The position numbers and the translations under genes were made by a program. The notes under the pieces were generated by a model that ran no database searches, had not been told where the DNA came from, and was given only the letters and a program-made list of their open reading frames with translations. A stretch of 64,000 bases of DNA from Kryptolebias marmoratus. Lineage: Eukaryota > Chordata > Actinopteri > Cyprinodontiformes > Rivulidae. Below are positions 11,905 through 21,647 of this stretch, piece by piece. The stretch spans positions 1,125,142 to 1,189,141 of the forward strand of contig NC_051443.1 in the NCBI RefSeq assembly GCF_001649575.2, in the 5' to 3' direction. Positions within the stretch are counted from its first letter, which is position 1. Each line of letters opens with the position of its first letter.

Positions 11905-12410
11905 CATAAACCAGGATTGCCATGAAGAGTGTAGCCAGAGAGAAGACACAGAGACGTAGTAAAAGGTAAGTGGTTTATTTACACTATTTACAGGTGAAAC
12001 AGGTAATGTGACCAGAAGGATCTGCAACAGAAGGAGGGGAGCCAGGTGAGTCTCGAGTACAGATTGAATTATTGTCAAACGAACGAATATTGTTAACAGT
12101 TCTTTTGTTCGTACAGGTGAGGGAGATGGAAGAGGCTTGAAGGAGATGGCGTCCCACTGTGAGCTTTCCAGGAGGAAGTTCCAATGTTCCACGGCCGGCG
12201 ATTCCACAGGTAAGAGATCGTGTCGTCCAGACAGGTAAGTATTTACAAGGCACCACACCACAGTCTCATTAAGCGCGATGCTCCAGCGAAGACCTGGATA
12301 CAGCCGAAGGCTTAAATGCTGGTTCAGCTCGTCAGGCAGATGAGATGCAGCTGTGGTGGAAGAGTGCACATATTCGCCAGCAGGTGGAGACAGAATAACT
12401 CCAGATCCTC
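11905..12410 (-). mobile_element. LTR-like insertion splitting the RTE LINE
   Basis: About 0.5 kb of unrelated sequence interrupts the LINE reading frame. The flanks read ACAGACTG on the left and ACAGCCTG on the right, a near-perfect 8-bp repeat of LINE sequence, so a target duplication of 4-8 bp is likely. An AATAAA on the - strand near the + strand left end suggests a - strand LTR. The body contains repeated splice-like words such as ACAGGTGAG and ACAGGTAAG. It shares 'AAGGTAAGTG.TTTATTTACA' with 23080-23100 and so belongs to the same family. A non-autonomous hAT is the alternative, given the 8-bp flank repeat. Confidence 0.55.
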
Positions 12411-12412
12411 AC

Positions 12413-12551
12413 ACAGCCTGCATCAAAGGGTCTGGTACCATATACTCCCGGAGTACCCCCCACAGGACTCTACAAGGGACAAGGTCGAACGCCTTCTCCA
12501 AGTCCACAAAACACATGCAGACTGTTTGGGCGAACTCCCACGCACCCTAAA
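12413..12551 (-). mobile_element. RTE/Rex3-like LINE, 5' remaining portion
   Basis: The - strand reads VCMCFVDLEKAFDLVPCRVL, the motif A region of the RTE reverse transcriptase (F-V-D-x-x-K-A-F-D), continuing GVLREYMVPDPLMQAV up to the insertion. It is truncated at 12551, where gypsy RT sequence begins. Confidence 0.85.
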
Positions 12552-12690
12552 TCTCTGAGAAGATCAAAATATTGTCAAGATAAACAAACACAAATACATT
12601 TAAAAAGTCACAGAGGATTTAACTAGAGCCTGAAATATAGCGGGGAATTTAGTGAGCCCAAAGGGCATAACTAAATTTTTGAAAGTATCC
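12552..12690 (-). mobile_element. Ty3/gypsy reverse-transcriptase fragment
   Basis: The - strand encodes VMPFGLTKFPAIFQALV followed, after a frameshift, by a Leu-Asp-Asn version of the YLDD catalytic motif and ILIFS. Same orientation as the gypsy integrase at 10505-10908, and probably the same copy split by the RTE LINE. Confidence 0.7.
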
Positions 12691-12694
12691 TAGG

Positions 12695-13670
12695 GGTCTT
12701 GATGGTGGTTTTTCATTAATTCCTTTCCCAAACTATTTATAATAAAAAGAAATTTCAATGTGCACATTATTGTAACCAGTATAACATCCATAAAAAAAGA
12801 AAAACCTTGCAACTTGTTATAGCCTGTTACCAGTGATAGCACGCAGCAGCATCACGCCAAAGGTCCCTAATGTCCAGGGGCTGCTGGCGCTGGAGCCGGT
12901 GGAGGTGTTGGTACCGGTGTAAATGCCGTTGATGGTTCTGGGATATTTGGACAGGAGCTGGGATGGTCACTGGCAGAAGGAGATTCTAAACAAAATAAAC
13001 AGAAATGAACGCACAACACAAAATAGCAAAAAATCAGTAAAACCAAACATAATAGTTTAATAAATTTTATACAGACACTGCTGTCAAACTAACCTAAGGT
13101 CTTACATTTACCTCATTGAGGTTATTTTTTTGGAATTAACTAGAGCAATGTAGTCACAGTACAGAGTTAGCCTGTATGGCTAACTAGCTAGCCATTGTCT
13201 GCTTAGAGGACACTTGAGTCTCAAATCTATCTATGTTAGTACAAAGTTAGCTTCACAACAGTACAGGGGCTCAGAGGGGTCAACAAAATGCAAAAGCCAC
13301 AACAAAAGACACAACACTACGAAAGTCCCTAAACATAAACGAGAGACCTCTTTCTTTTTTCTTGTTATTGTTACAACAAACCCCCCACACCCCACCCCCG
13401 CCTTGCTGCTGCATCTTGTCCCGCTGGGAGTCTCACTCGCTCATCTACTGTCTCCTCTCCTCTCGTTATTTTATGTGTACCTTAGTCTGTTAACGTAATG
13501 GGGATGGGAGTGTGTGTACATTTATTTTCATGAAGCCTAACTCAACATTAGCAGTTAGTTTAAATAAACATTTGCCGTTGCCAAAAGCCTGAGAGCAAAT
13601 CTCCGCTAGGGGGAAATGGTTAGAATCACAGGATTCCCTGGGTTTGTTGTGTTGTTTTTGTGCTGTCACT
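12695..13670. other. non-coding spacer, no feature recognised
   Basis: Mixed composition. A GC-richer patch at 12840-12975 has short open frames on both strands but no family I recognise. C-rich tracts lie at 13380-13400. Confidence 0.4.
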
Positions 13671-13674
13671 AATG

Positions 13675-14250
13675 GTCTTCCATACCGAGATTGAGAGGAG
13701 TGGGTGTGTCTGGGCAGTGCAGTGGCTTACCCAGCTGTGGTCATTCAGGATAAGAAGCTAGAGCAGATATTTAAGGTTGAGCACCTCTACTAATCTTCGT
13801 GGGACCGTTGAGTGTCATGGAGGACAGTCCTGCTCCTCAGACTCCAGCATTACCTTTGTGAAAAGGTAATGATTTATTTACCTGTGTCTCCTGCTCCTTC
13901 CTGGTTCAGCTTCTTGTGGATCTCAGTCTCTGGATAACTCCGACCTTCACCTTCTCTTACAACTTCTTGGGTCTCATTCCTCTCCACTGGAGATGTCAGC
14001 TTAGTGACAACATTACCTGCTCGCTCTCCTCCACCGGCTCCGTCTGCCACCTTTGGTATCACTCATCACCACTCCTCTCTGCCTTTAAGCCACTTTGGAA
14101 ATACTCACTGTCTATCTGGTTACTCCTGGAAGCACAATCCTCTATACCATCACCACTCTTTATCTCTCTGAATCACCGCAGAACACACCGATCGTCATCA
14201 TCTCCTGGAATCCTGATCAGTCCTACCTTTGCACCGAAAAAAGCCAAGAT
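13675..14250 (+). mobile_element. gypsy-type LTR/leader sequence
   Basis: A TATTTAAGG box-like motif near 13772, then C/T-rich sequence ending in serine/proline-rich short frames, resembles the U3-R-U5 and leader region of fish gypsy elements. It lies in the same orientation as, and just upstream of, the gypsy pol remnant at 14725. LTR edges were not identified. Confidence 0.45.
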
Positions 14251-14348
14251 TTAAAGAAAGGCTTCCCATTTAATCCTATATTCAATGTTGATATCAAATT
14301 ATGGATATACTTATATGAATATATATAATACAATTTGGTAAAGCTTTG

Positions 14349-14708
14349 GGTGGCACAGCGGCGTAGTGGTTAGCACTGTTGCCTCCCAGCAAGAAGGTTT
14401 CAGGATTGCTTCCCAGTCTGGGGCCTTTCTGGGTGGAGTTTGCATGTTCTCCCTGCATGTTCTCCACGTGAGTTTACTGTGGGTACTCCAGTTTCCTCCC
14501 ACAGACCAAAAATATGCATGTTAGGTTAATTGATGACTCTAAAATTGTCCCTAGGTGAGAGTGTAAATGGTTGTTTGTGTATATGTGGTGATGGACTTGT
14601 GACCTGTCCAGGGTGTCCCCCGCCTCTTGCACAGTGACTGCTGAGGATAGGCACCAGCTCCCCCCGACCCAAAATGGAGAAGCGGGTAAAGAAAATGGAT
14701 GGATGGAT
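14349..14708 (+). mobile_element. tRNA-derived SINE with (GATG)n tail
   Basis: Starts GGTGGCACAGCGGCGTAGTGG (box A-like) with a box B-like GGTTTCAGGATTGC, then the conserved fish body ('GGAGTTTGCATGTTCTCCC', 'CATGTTAGGTTAATTGATGA', 'GACCTGTCCAGGGTG') and ends AAAATGGATGGATGGAT. It is flanked by GGTAAAGCTTTG (14337-14348) and GGTAAAGCCTTG (14709-14720), a 12-bp target duplication with one mismatch. Further copies lie at 21453-22310 and 39886-40242. Confidence 0.9.
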
Positions 14709-14724
14709 GGTAAAGCCTTGTTCT

Positions 14725-14977
14725 CTGTTCCCTTTCAAGTCATTCACCGATTACCCTTTTAAAGGATTTCAGTCAAGTATTCCATCGCTGGGACATGTTA
14801 TCTTTAAGGAGAGTCTACACACCAGTCCAGATCACCTGGCTGCTATCACTGAAACTCCTGCGCCTAAAAATATGTCAGTTCTTCATTTGTTCCTGGCTTT
14901 AACCTCCTGGTTCAGAAAGTTTCTACCAAGCTATACAACAGTGGTTGAGCTATTACAAAACCTACTTCAAACAAATA
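14725..14977 (+). mobile_element. Ty3/gypsy RT/RNase H connection, part 1
   Basis: Reads SLGHVIFKESLHTSPDHLAA then LTSWFRKFLPSYTTVVE, matching the connection between gypsy RT and RNase H (LGHVIS..G...DP..; FLGL..WYRKF). Interrupted at 14978 by a hAT MITE and preceded by a SINE. Confidence 0.8.
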
Positions 14978-14985
14978 CTCTAGCT

Positions 14986-15218
14986 CACATGTGTCAAACT
15001 CAGTTCCTCGGGGAGCGCTCTCCTGCCTGTTTTAGATGAGTTCTTACTTTAAAACACCTGTTTTAAATGGACTAAATGGATGACTTGTGGACATGCTTCT
15101 GGAAAACTTGATGATTTGGTGGGGAGGTAATTAAACCATTTGAATCAGCTGTGTTGGAGTAGGAAAACCTAAAATGTCCAGAGCAGTGGCCCTTGAGACC
15201 TGTAGTTTAATACCCCTG
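14986..15218. mobile_element. non-autonomous hAT element (MITE) with 8-bp TSD
   Basis: Flanked by perfect 8-bp direct repeats CTCTAGCT (14978-14985 and 15219-15226), the hAT hallmark. Termini are degenerate inverted repeats (CACATGTGTCAAACT on the left; CAGGGGTATTAAACT read inward from the right). No coding capacity. It sits inside the gypsy pol frame, so it post-dates that element. Confidence 0.85.
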
Positions 15219-15226
15219 CTCTAGCT

Positions 15227-15440
15227 GAACTAAAATGGACTGATGCGGCAACTTAAACTTTCAATGATCTCAAAACAATGGCCCTGAATTGCCCACCACT
15301 TGTCATCTACAACCCTCAACTGCCAACATTCATCACAACTGATGCCCCAGAGTATGAATTGGAAACTGTTCGGACACAGGTGCTTTTAACCAACGTGTAC
15401 TTGGAGTACTTTAAACTAGTTTGGAAAATAGTTCAATTTG
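15227..15440 (+). mobile_element. Ty3/gypsy RNase H start, part 2
   Basis: Frame resumes after the MITE with LKWTDAA, then LVIYNPQLPTFITTDAPEYE, matching the start of gypsy RNase H, where the first catalytic Asp of a TDAS-type motif appears as TDAP. It degenerates after about 15440. Confidence 0.8.
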
Positions 15441-16261
15441 GAATTTGGTCAACGGATGTTATAAATTTTGCTAGTTTTTGATGAAGTATCAGTTTGGAAA
15501 TGGATGTTATTTATCAATTTGCATCAGTTAAAATATACCAGCTAGAAACAAACAATCATCTTCTTTTATTTTTCTCACAAAGTTATAGGGGCCTCACTGA
15601 ATCAAAAACTGTGGAGGGCCAGTCATCACTTCATCTTTGAGTAACTTAGAGACTGCTCAGGCCTCGACAAGACCATGACAAGGAGGCAGGTGACAGTGGT
15701 CAGTGACAGTGGCGGCTGGTGGAGTTTTCTCCAGGGGGGGCTATAAGTCCAAAATAGACATATACCAAAACATATACTAATGTATCACACCAGTGTATTT
15801 ACATGAATTAAAACAACAGAAGCAACATTATAATGTACATATAAATGCACAAATGCTTCCTGAACACCAATACTTACAAAGACGGAGGTCTCCCAAGGCA
15901 CAAGCCTGTAGGACATATTTAGCGTTTATAACACTTGTTTTCTTCCTTATTTTTCAAAACTTTACCGGAGAAAATACGTCAAAGCTTGTTTTATGGTGAG
16001 AGCACTCACTACGTCACGTATTCTGAACGTACAATATAACGAAGATCAGATGTCTCACTACGATTAGAATTCAAATCCAAACATTTTAAGTTTTCTCGCA
16101 TAAATTTTCTTAAACTAATTATTAACTATGAACTTATTTATCAATTTTTGCAACTTAGTCACATAATGAACTTATTACTGTCTTTGAATAAAAGGCAGCT
16201 CACCCGCGGCTCGACCTTTCAATCAGGCGAACTTTCTGACAGACGGATGTGACGTCAGCCT

Positions 16262-16811
16262 NNNNNNNNNNNNNNNNNNNNNNNNNNNNNNNNNNNNNNN
16301 NNNNNNNNNNNNNNNNNNNNNNNNNNNNNNNNNNNNNNNNNNNNNNNNNNNNNNNNNNNNNNNNNNNNNNNNNNNNNNNNNNNNNNNNNNNNNNNNNNNN
16401 NNNNNNNNNNNNNNNNNNNNNNNNNNNNNNNNNNNNNNNNNNNNNNNNNNNNNNNNNNNNNNNNNNNNNNNNNNNNNNNNNNNNNNNNNNNNNNNNNNNN
16501 NNNNNNNNNNNNNNNNNNNNNNNNNNNNNNNNNNNNNNNNNNNNNNNNNNNNNNNNNNNNNNNNNNNNNNNNNNNNNNNNNNNNNNNNNNNNNNNNNNNN
16601 NNNNNNNNNNNNNNNNNNNNNNNNNNNNNNNNNNNNNNNNNNNNNNNNNNNNNNNNNNNNNNNNNNNNNNNNNNNNNNNNNNNNNNNNNNNNNNNNNNNN
16701 NNNNNNNNNNNNNNNNNNNNNNNNNNNNNNNNNNNNNNNNNNNNNNNNNNNNNNNNNNNNNNNNNNNNNNNNNNNNNNNNNNNNNNNNNNNNNNNNNNNN
16801 NNNNNNNNNNN
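16262..16811. other. assembly gap (550 N)
   Basis: Run of N inside the hAT element. Apparent long reading frames across it are artefacts. Confidence 1.
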
Positions 16812-16875
16812 TGTCGACCTCTGGATCACCTAACATCTCCATCTTCTCCTCCACGCTGCTGGACACCTCCTGGAT
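16812..16875 (-). other. exon-like segment inside the hAT element (partial)
   Basis: On the - strand a good acceptor (TTTTGTTCTTACAG) ends at 16876 and the following bases read IQEVSSSVEEKMEMLGDPEV with no stop up to the gap. Probably a transposon-encoded exon; the family is not identifiable from about 20 residues. Confidence 0.35.
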
Positions 16876-17510
16876 CTGTAAGAACAAAAGAACATTAAGA
16901 AGCCATCGTGCAGTGCTAGGCTGATATTAGGATTGGTACCCGAGACTCACCCTGTTGCTCTTACTTCACAGATCGCTCCACAAACCTATCGCACTGTACA
17001 TACCTTGGGCACCTGTAAATAAATTGCACTTACCTTCAGCTGCTGTCTCTGTGTCTGGTTTGGGTCTCGCTCTTGGACTAATTACCCTGCATTCATGTCA
17101 GGTGCGCCCTGAACCGTCCTATCTCTTGTACTGAAAAAGGAGCTACTGCGCATGTACAACTTTTAACGAGAGTCTATGGACAAAGATTTTTGCACCCCAG
17201 GGCCAATCAGACAATGTCGATGAACAAAACAACTTTACTTATCATTAACTATAAAATATTTATCTTACACAACTAAAAAAATATATACATATATTTTTAT
17301 TTTATTATTTTATTTTTATTTAATTTTTTATGTCTTATTCAAGGCAATGTTAGTGGTGAGTGGTGGGGCGGCACCCTTGCGCCCTCTACTGGCCAGCCGC
17401 CACTGGTCAGCGATCCGTCCAAGGTCACTGAGATTGCAGTGATGTTTGAAGAGAGCCAGCCAGGATACAGTAGGGGTCAGGCAATTCGTTGATGTAAAAA
17501 ATAGTGTGGA

Positions 17511-17862
17511 TGTTGGTTTAGGACTCAAAGGTCCAGGCAGGTTTTAAATCTAGAAATATTTATTGAATGAACCACAGATGACAAAAACCAGGACTGACTA
17601 GGAGTGAGGATATGACAATGAGTTGGAGACAAGAAGAGGCATAAATACCAGGGAAGGATGGTTACTCAATGAGAACAGCTGGGAAGATGCAGATGGTTGA
17701 CAGTCAAGCAGAGGAGAATTATGACCGTCAAACAAAAACAAAACAAACTGCCAGGCTGAGCAGGTAAAAAGAACACAGATGGCTAGGAAGAGAAGACACT
17801 GGTAGAAACCAACTGAACACACAGGAACCTAAAAACAACTCGAAGACAACCAAACCATAACA
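17511..17862 (-). mobile_element. solo LTR (Ty3/gypsy-like)
   Basis: Begins TGTTGGTTTAGGACTC and ends AAACCATAACA, the TG..CA inverted ends of fish gypsy LTRs. A - strand AATAAA at about 17560 lies near the + strand left end, so the LTR reads on the - strand. No 5-bp target duplication is visible (GTGGA versus ACCTG). No internal region. Confidence 0.55.
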
Positions 17863-17864
17863 AC

Positions 17865-18617
17865 CTGCTGTATTTGCTGCTGGCTGAGAGAGGTGAGACC
17901 TAAAGCCTAAATTCAGTGTTCCTGTTCACCACTGGCTTTGTTGTTCCCCACATGGTAATAATAGCAAGTTCCTCAGCACTAATACAACAACTGACTAAAA
18001 ATTATTTTTAACATGAATGGTGCTTGTTTTTACCTTCTGAAGTGGATATGAATTTGTCTTTTTGTAGACGTGTTGTTTTTGATGCAGTTTTTTTGTCTTT
18101 AGGTGAACAACTTTTCAAGGTTGTTGTTGATCAAGAGATTGTGAATGACCACATCAACTTCCCCTTTGTGGCCCTGAGCACACATTTTGTTTTCTGCTTT
18201 GAACACAAAGTAGCCAAAGGAAATGCTACTCACACTGGAATCTTTAGAATGTAATCAATGTTTTGTTGTTCAATTAGTTAGTTAACTAGACATCCAACAT
18301 GGCGGACCAGTCCCTGTTTTGGTATTTTAAGAAGGTGCCAGTACGATTTTAAAAGTACAGTTTAGGTATTTTTGCTTCCCTAAGTCATTGCAGGAGATAT
18401 TTGGCTGTTCAGATGTGTTTTGTTCTGACTTGTTGAATACGGAGCAAAGTTTGATAGTATTCACACCTGTACAGCAGAGAGAAACAAGAATTATTTCAAT
18501 GCTTTACATTTAAAAACTGCTTTTTTCATGACAGACGCAGCTCGCTCTGTCACCACTGCCATATTTCTGCTGTTTAATTCAAAACCCTTTCATTGTCAAT
18601 AAAGATAAAATATTTTT
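17865..18617. other. spacer, probable decayed repeat
   Basis: No coding sequence supported. The last about 80 bp are duplicated in style by the sequence resuming after the insertion at 18633, so the insertion entered an older repeat. Confidence 0.4.
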
Positions 18618-18632
18618 AAAAATCAAAATGTC

Positions 18633-19544
18633 GCGCGGCCTCCTGCCGGGGCGTGTGGGGCCCTTGCTGTCCGGGGCTGGGCGCTCGGTGTGTGTCGGCT
18701 CGGCCTGGTGCCTGCGCGGTGGGGCTCGGGTCCTCTGGTCCTGGTGGGCCTTGGCCTGGGTTGGTGTGCGCCCTCGGTGCCCGGGCCTCGGTGCCCGGCC
18801 CTGGGGCTGCTTCCNNNNNNNNNNNNNNNNNNNNNNNNNNNNNNNNNNNNNNNNNNNNNNNNNNNNNNNNNNNNNNNNNNNNNNNNNNNNNNNNNNNNNN
18901 NNNNNNNNNNNNNNNNNNNNNNNNNNNNNNNNNNNNNNNNNNNNNNNNNNNNNNNNNNNNNNNNNNNNNNNNNNNNNNNNNNNNNNNNNNNNNNNNNNNN
19001 NNNNNNNNNNNNNNNNNNNNNNNNNNNNNNNNNNNNNNNNNNNNNNNNNNNNNNNNNNNNNNNNNNNNNNNNNNNNNNNNNNNNNNNNNNNNNNNNNNNN
19101 NNNNNNNNNNNNNNNNNNNNNNNNNNNNNNNNNNNNNNNNNNNNNNNNNNNNNNNNNNGCACTTATGCATGTTCACAACCACACACAAATAGATGTAGGA
19201 ATGCCTATGTAGGTATCATATGTAGACATATAGATAGATATGTGAAGGTATATTCATGTGTATGCTGTGCTTTGTCATGTCCTTTACAGGGGAACAGACA
19301 GTGGTCAGGTGCTTGCCGTGTTGCCGTGTGCTCTCTTTGTGTATACATCTTATATTTTGTAGTCTTTCTTTCTCTCTCTTCTTTTTCTTTCTATATTATA
19401 ATGAAAAAAAAAATAAATATATTTATATATATATATAATAAACACTCCACTTGATAATCACTAGAATAAATAGTTTTCAATAATGGTGTGGAGAGGATGG
19501 CTGTAAGGGGAGAAGGGAGGCCATTAAAAAAAAAAAAAAAAAAA
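18633..19544 (+). mobile_element. poly(A)-ended retroinsertion with 15-bp TSD (contains assembly gap)
   Basis: The sequence AAAAATCAAAATGTC occurs at 18618-18632 and again at 19540-19554, directly bounding the insert. The 3' end is a run of 19 A (19526-19544, partly shared with the repeat). The left flank TTTTTAAAAATC resembles the TTTT/AA target of LINE endonucleases. The 5' 180 bp is extremely GC-rich with repeated GTGCCCGG/CCTCGG words. The 3' part has dinucleotide-rich and CT-rich tracts. No protein was recognised. It could be a SINE-like family, a 5'-complete LINE derivative or a retrocopied RNA. Confidence 0.7.
18815..19158. other. assembly gap (344 N)
   Basis: Run of N directly after a very GC-rich block, probably a sequencing drop-out. 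Reading frames across it are artefacts. Confidence 1.
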
Positions 19545-20231
19545 TCAAAATGTCACATGCAGCGATGAATTGTGGGTAAATACTTTGCTGAAGTCCTCCT
19601 GGATGCGGGCTTAGCTGAAGGGTGGATGTAGTACACAAAGGGGGCGGGGCTAAAGACCACTCTGGAGAATTGGGACACACTACTCATTTAAACCCTTCAG
19701 CATGAACACACATTTGAAGGACACGAGGGTGGAAGTGCGAGTATTGGGACGGGGACCAGATCTGTTTGAGGAACAGTAGCAATCTGCTTTAGAATTTGGT
19801 TCTTTCAGATCATGTTGAATATCTAATAATTAAATAATATCTTGTCTGGACAGACCCACTTCCAAAATCATTTGCTACTGTCTTATAAAAACTCCAATCT
19901 TTAAATATTTCATAGTGTTTCATGTACACACTATGTAAATGTTCAGACAACCATCAATTTGAGAAGCACTGGGGAATTGGCTTGTGACAGGAACTGGACA
20001 ATATTTGACTTGACCAGCCATGATTGGTAACCAGATGGTCAACATTCAAAAACCTGATGTTTTTCCCATCAGTGAATGCTTGTGCTGCACCTGGCACAGC
20101 TTGTTCAGAAAGTTTTTACTGTGTGGAGGAAACATGAAGTTAGCCGTATTGACTGTAAGGTGTTTAGAAGTAAAGTCGGAGCAAGAATTAATGTTGGAGG
20201 GCCTGTTAGAAGGAAACTGCATTTTCTATGA

Positions 20232-20278
20232 AGAAATATTAGCGACTGATCCTCATGTGATCGGTCGCTAATATTTCT
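20232..20278. repeat. 20-bp inverted repeat (hairpin), 7-nt loop
   Basis: Left arm AGAAATATTAGCGACTGATC (20232-20251), loop CTCATGT, right arm 20259-20278 complementary at 19 of 20 positions. The single exception (T47/G63) would be a G-U pair in RNA. No T-run follows. It could be the core of a palindromic MITE or an RNA hairpin. Confidence 0.85.
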
Positions 20279-21190
20279 ACTTCAGGCTGGACTCCAGCAG
20301 ACAGAAAAATGGGTTACAGCTCTTTTCTTTTACTTTTTAAGCTTTCAACTAATGTCTGTCATAGAATGCATTGGATTAAGATGTTTTCAACTGGTTGGGA
20401 AAACTTTGATGAGGTAGGCTGTATTTTCTGACTCAGGAACTGCTGTTAATGTTAGCAAAGCTAATGATGCCAATAAAAGACATTAAACAGTTATAATGTC
20501 AGTGCAGTGATCCTTTCATCCTTGTTTCAATATAACAACCGGGACTGATTATTATGCAGTTGGCTTTCTTTCACACAGGTGACTGTCCTCTGTTCTTATG
20601 TTAAATTAACAATCATTAACAGCACAAGGGTGAGAGTTTGCAGAGCATGGATGACTAACTGACTAATGTTTAAGTTTGCACAAATGTTAAGAAGCTAAAA
20701 TCTGTCTTTAAAAGCAGACGTACTGTACTTATTGTTCTGTTGGGTTTTACAAGAACAAGTCCCTTTGTCTAATGATCTGAAGGATATCGTTTAAAGATTT
20801 ACAGTGGCAGAAAGAGAGAAAAAGTTCAGTAACCTGGTAAGAGGTGTTTTTAGAAAATGGTTTTTACTATAAACATTTATTGTGAACAGAAATTTCAGAT
20901 CATTTATACATTAGAAAAAATATATCTCTGATAAAAAATTGGGGTTGACATTATCAACTTCCGATTGTCCAGGGAAATTTGAACGTTAAATTATTTTCTA
21001 TACAATAGACATTTCAAACTCTTAACTGTTTGACTAAACACCAGCTGCCTGTTGACTACCAACAGAAAGAATTTAACTGGAATTTATTTTTCTGACAGAC
21101 TGATGTGAAAGGCATACTGGTTTAGCTTTTTAACTAAAATGACCACCACCTACTCAACAGGCAAAAATGTGATGTTTCTGCAGCCACTGA

Positions 21191-21192
<2 letters not shown>

Positions 21193-21270
<78 letters not shown>
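21193..21270. repeat. palindromic (ATT)n(ATA)n microsatellite
   Basis: About 40 bases of ATT followed by about 38 bases of ATA/TAA, the two halves being reverse complements, so a perfect snap-back is possible. Confidence 0.95.
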
Positions 21271-21271
<1 letters not shown>

Positions 21272-21452
21272 CTTGTATTGAGCAGCAATGTGAAAGCTTT
21301 CTGTCACTCAGTAGTTTGATGCATCTTTAAAACTGAACAGTATAAAGCTCCCCTCCATAAACTGAAACCCAGAAATTAAACTGCAGCAGGATTCGGCTGA
21401 TTTATTTATTTATTTATTATTCAGAAACTTCAGAAAATAGATTTTGTACAGA

Positions 21453-21647
21453 GGGCAGCATGGTGATGCAGTGGTTAAAGCTGTGGCAGTTTCATTATTT
21501 GTGTAGCATTTCCATGGTCTCCCCTTGCTTGAGTGGGTTCTCCATTTTCCTCCCACAGTCCAAAAATATCATGTTAGGGTAACTGGTAACTACAAATTTT
21601 CACTAGGTGTGACTGAGAGCGTGAATGGTTGTCTGTCTCATTTGTTT
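21453..21647 (+). mobile_element. tRNA-derived SINE, 5' half
   Basis: Same family as 14349-14708: GGCAGCATGGTGATGCAGTGG start, 'TTTCCTCCCACAGTCCAAAA' and 'CATGTTAGGGTAACTGG' blocks. Interrupted by a LINE end at 21648. Confidence 0.8.

Larger units (their letters stand above)
15707..17405. mobile_element. hAT transposon with TIRs and 8-bp TSD (contains assembly gap)
   Basis: Both ends are CAGTGGCGGCTGG, a 13-bp perfect terminal inverted repeat. Flanks are GTCAGTGA (15699-15706) and GTCAGCGA (17406-17413), an 8-bp target duplication with one mismatch. Total 1699 bp including 550 N. Outside the gap it holds a - strand exon-like segment at 16812-16875. Length and content suggest an internally deleted derivative unless the gap hides more than its nominal length. 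Confidence 0.85.
19555..21450. other. spacer with hairpin and microsatellite, no gene
   Basis: 19555-19760 contains GGGGGCGGGGC and looks like the continuation of the repeat entered by the preceding insertion. The remainder is AT-rich and holds a near-perfect hairpin at 20232-20278 and a palindromic trinucleotide array at 21193-21270. An 83-codon frame at 20020-20271 ends inside the hairpin and is not credible as a gene. Confidence 0.4.

Noticed and set aside
16200..16887. Frames of about 200 codons on both strands
   Set aside because: They consist almost wholly of undefined residues across the assembly gap.
18616..19454. Long Gly/Pro/Arg-rich frames on both strands
   Set aside because: Produced by very GC-rich sequence joined to N. 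Low complexity, no start context, and the block is a retroinsertion.
20020..20271. 83-codon + strand frame as a small gene
   Set aside because: Ends inside the palindrome, has no homologue I know, and has no splice or promoter support.
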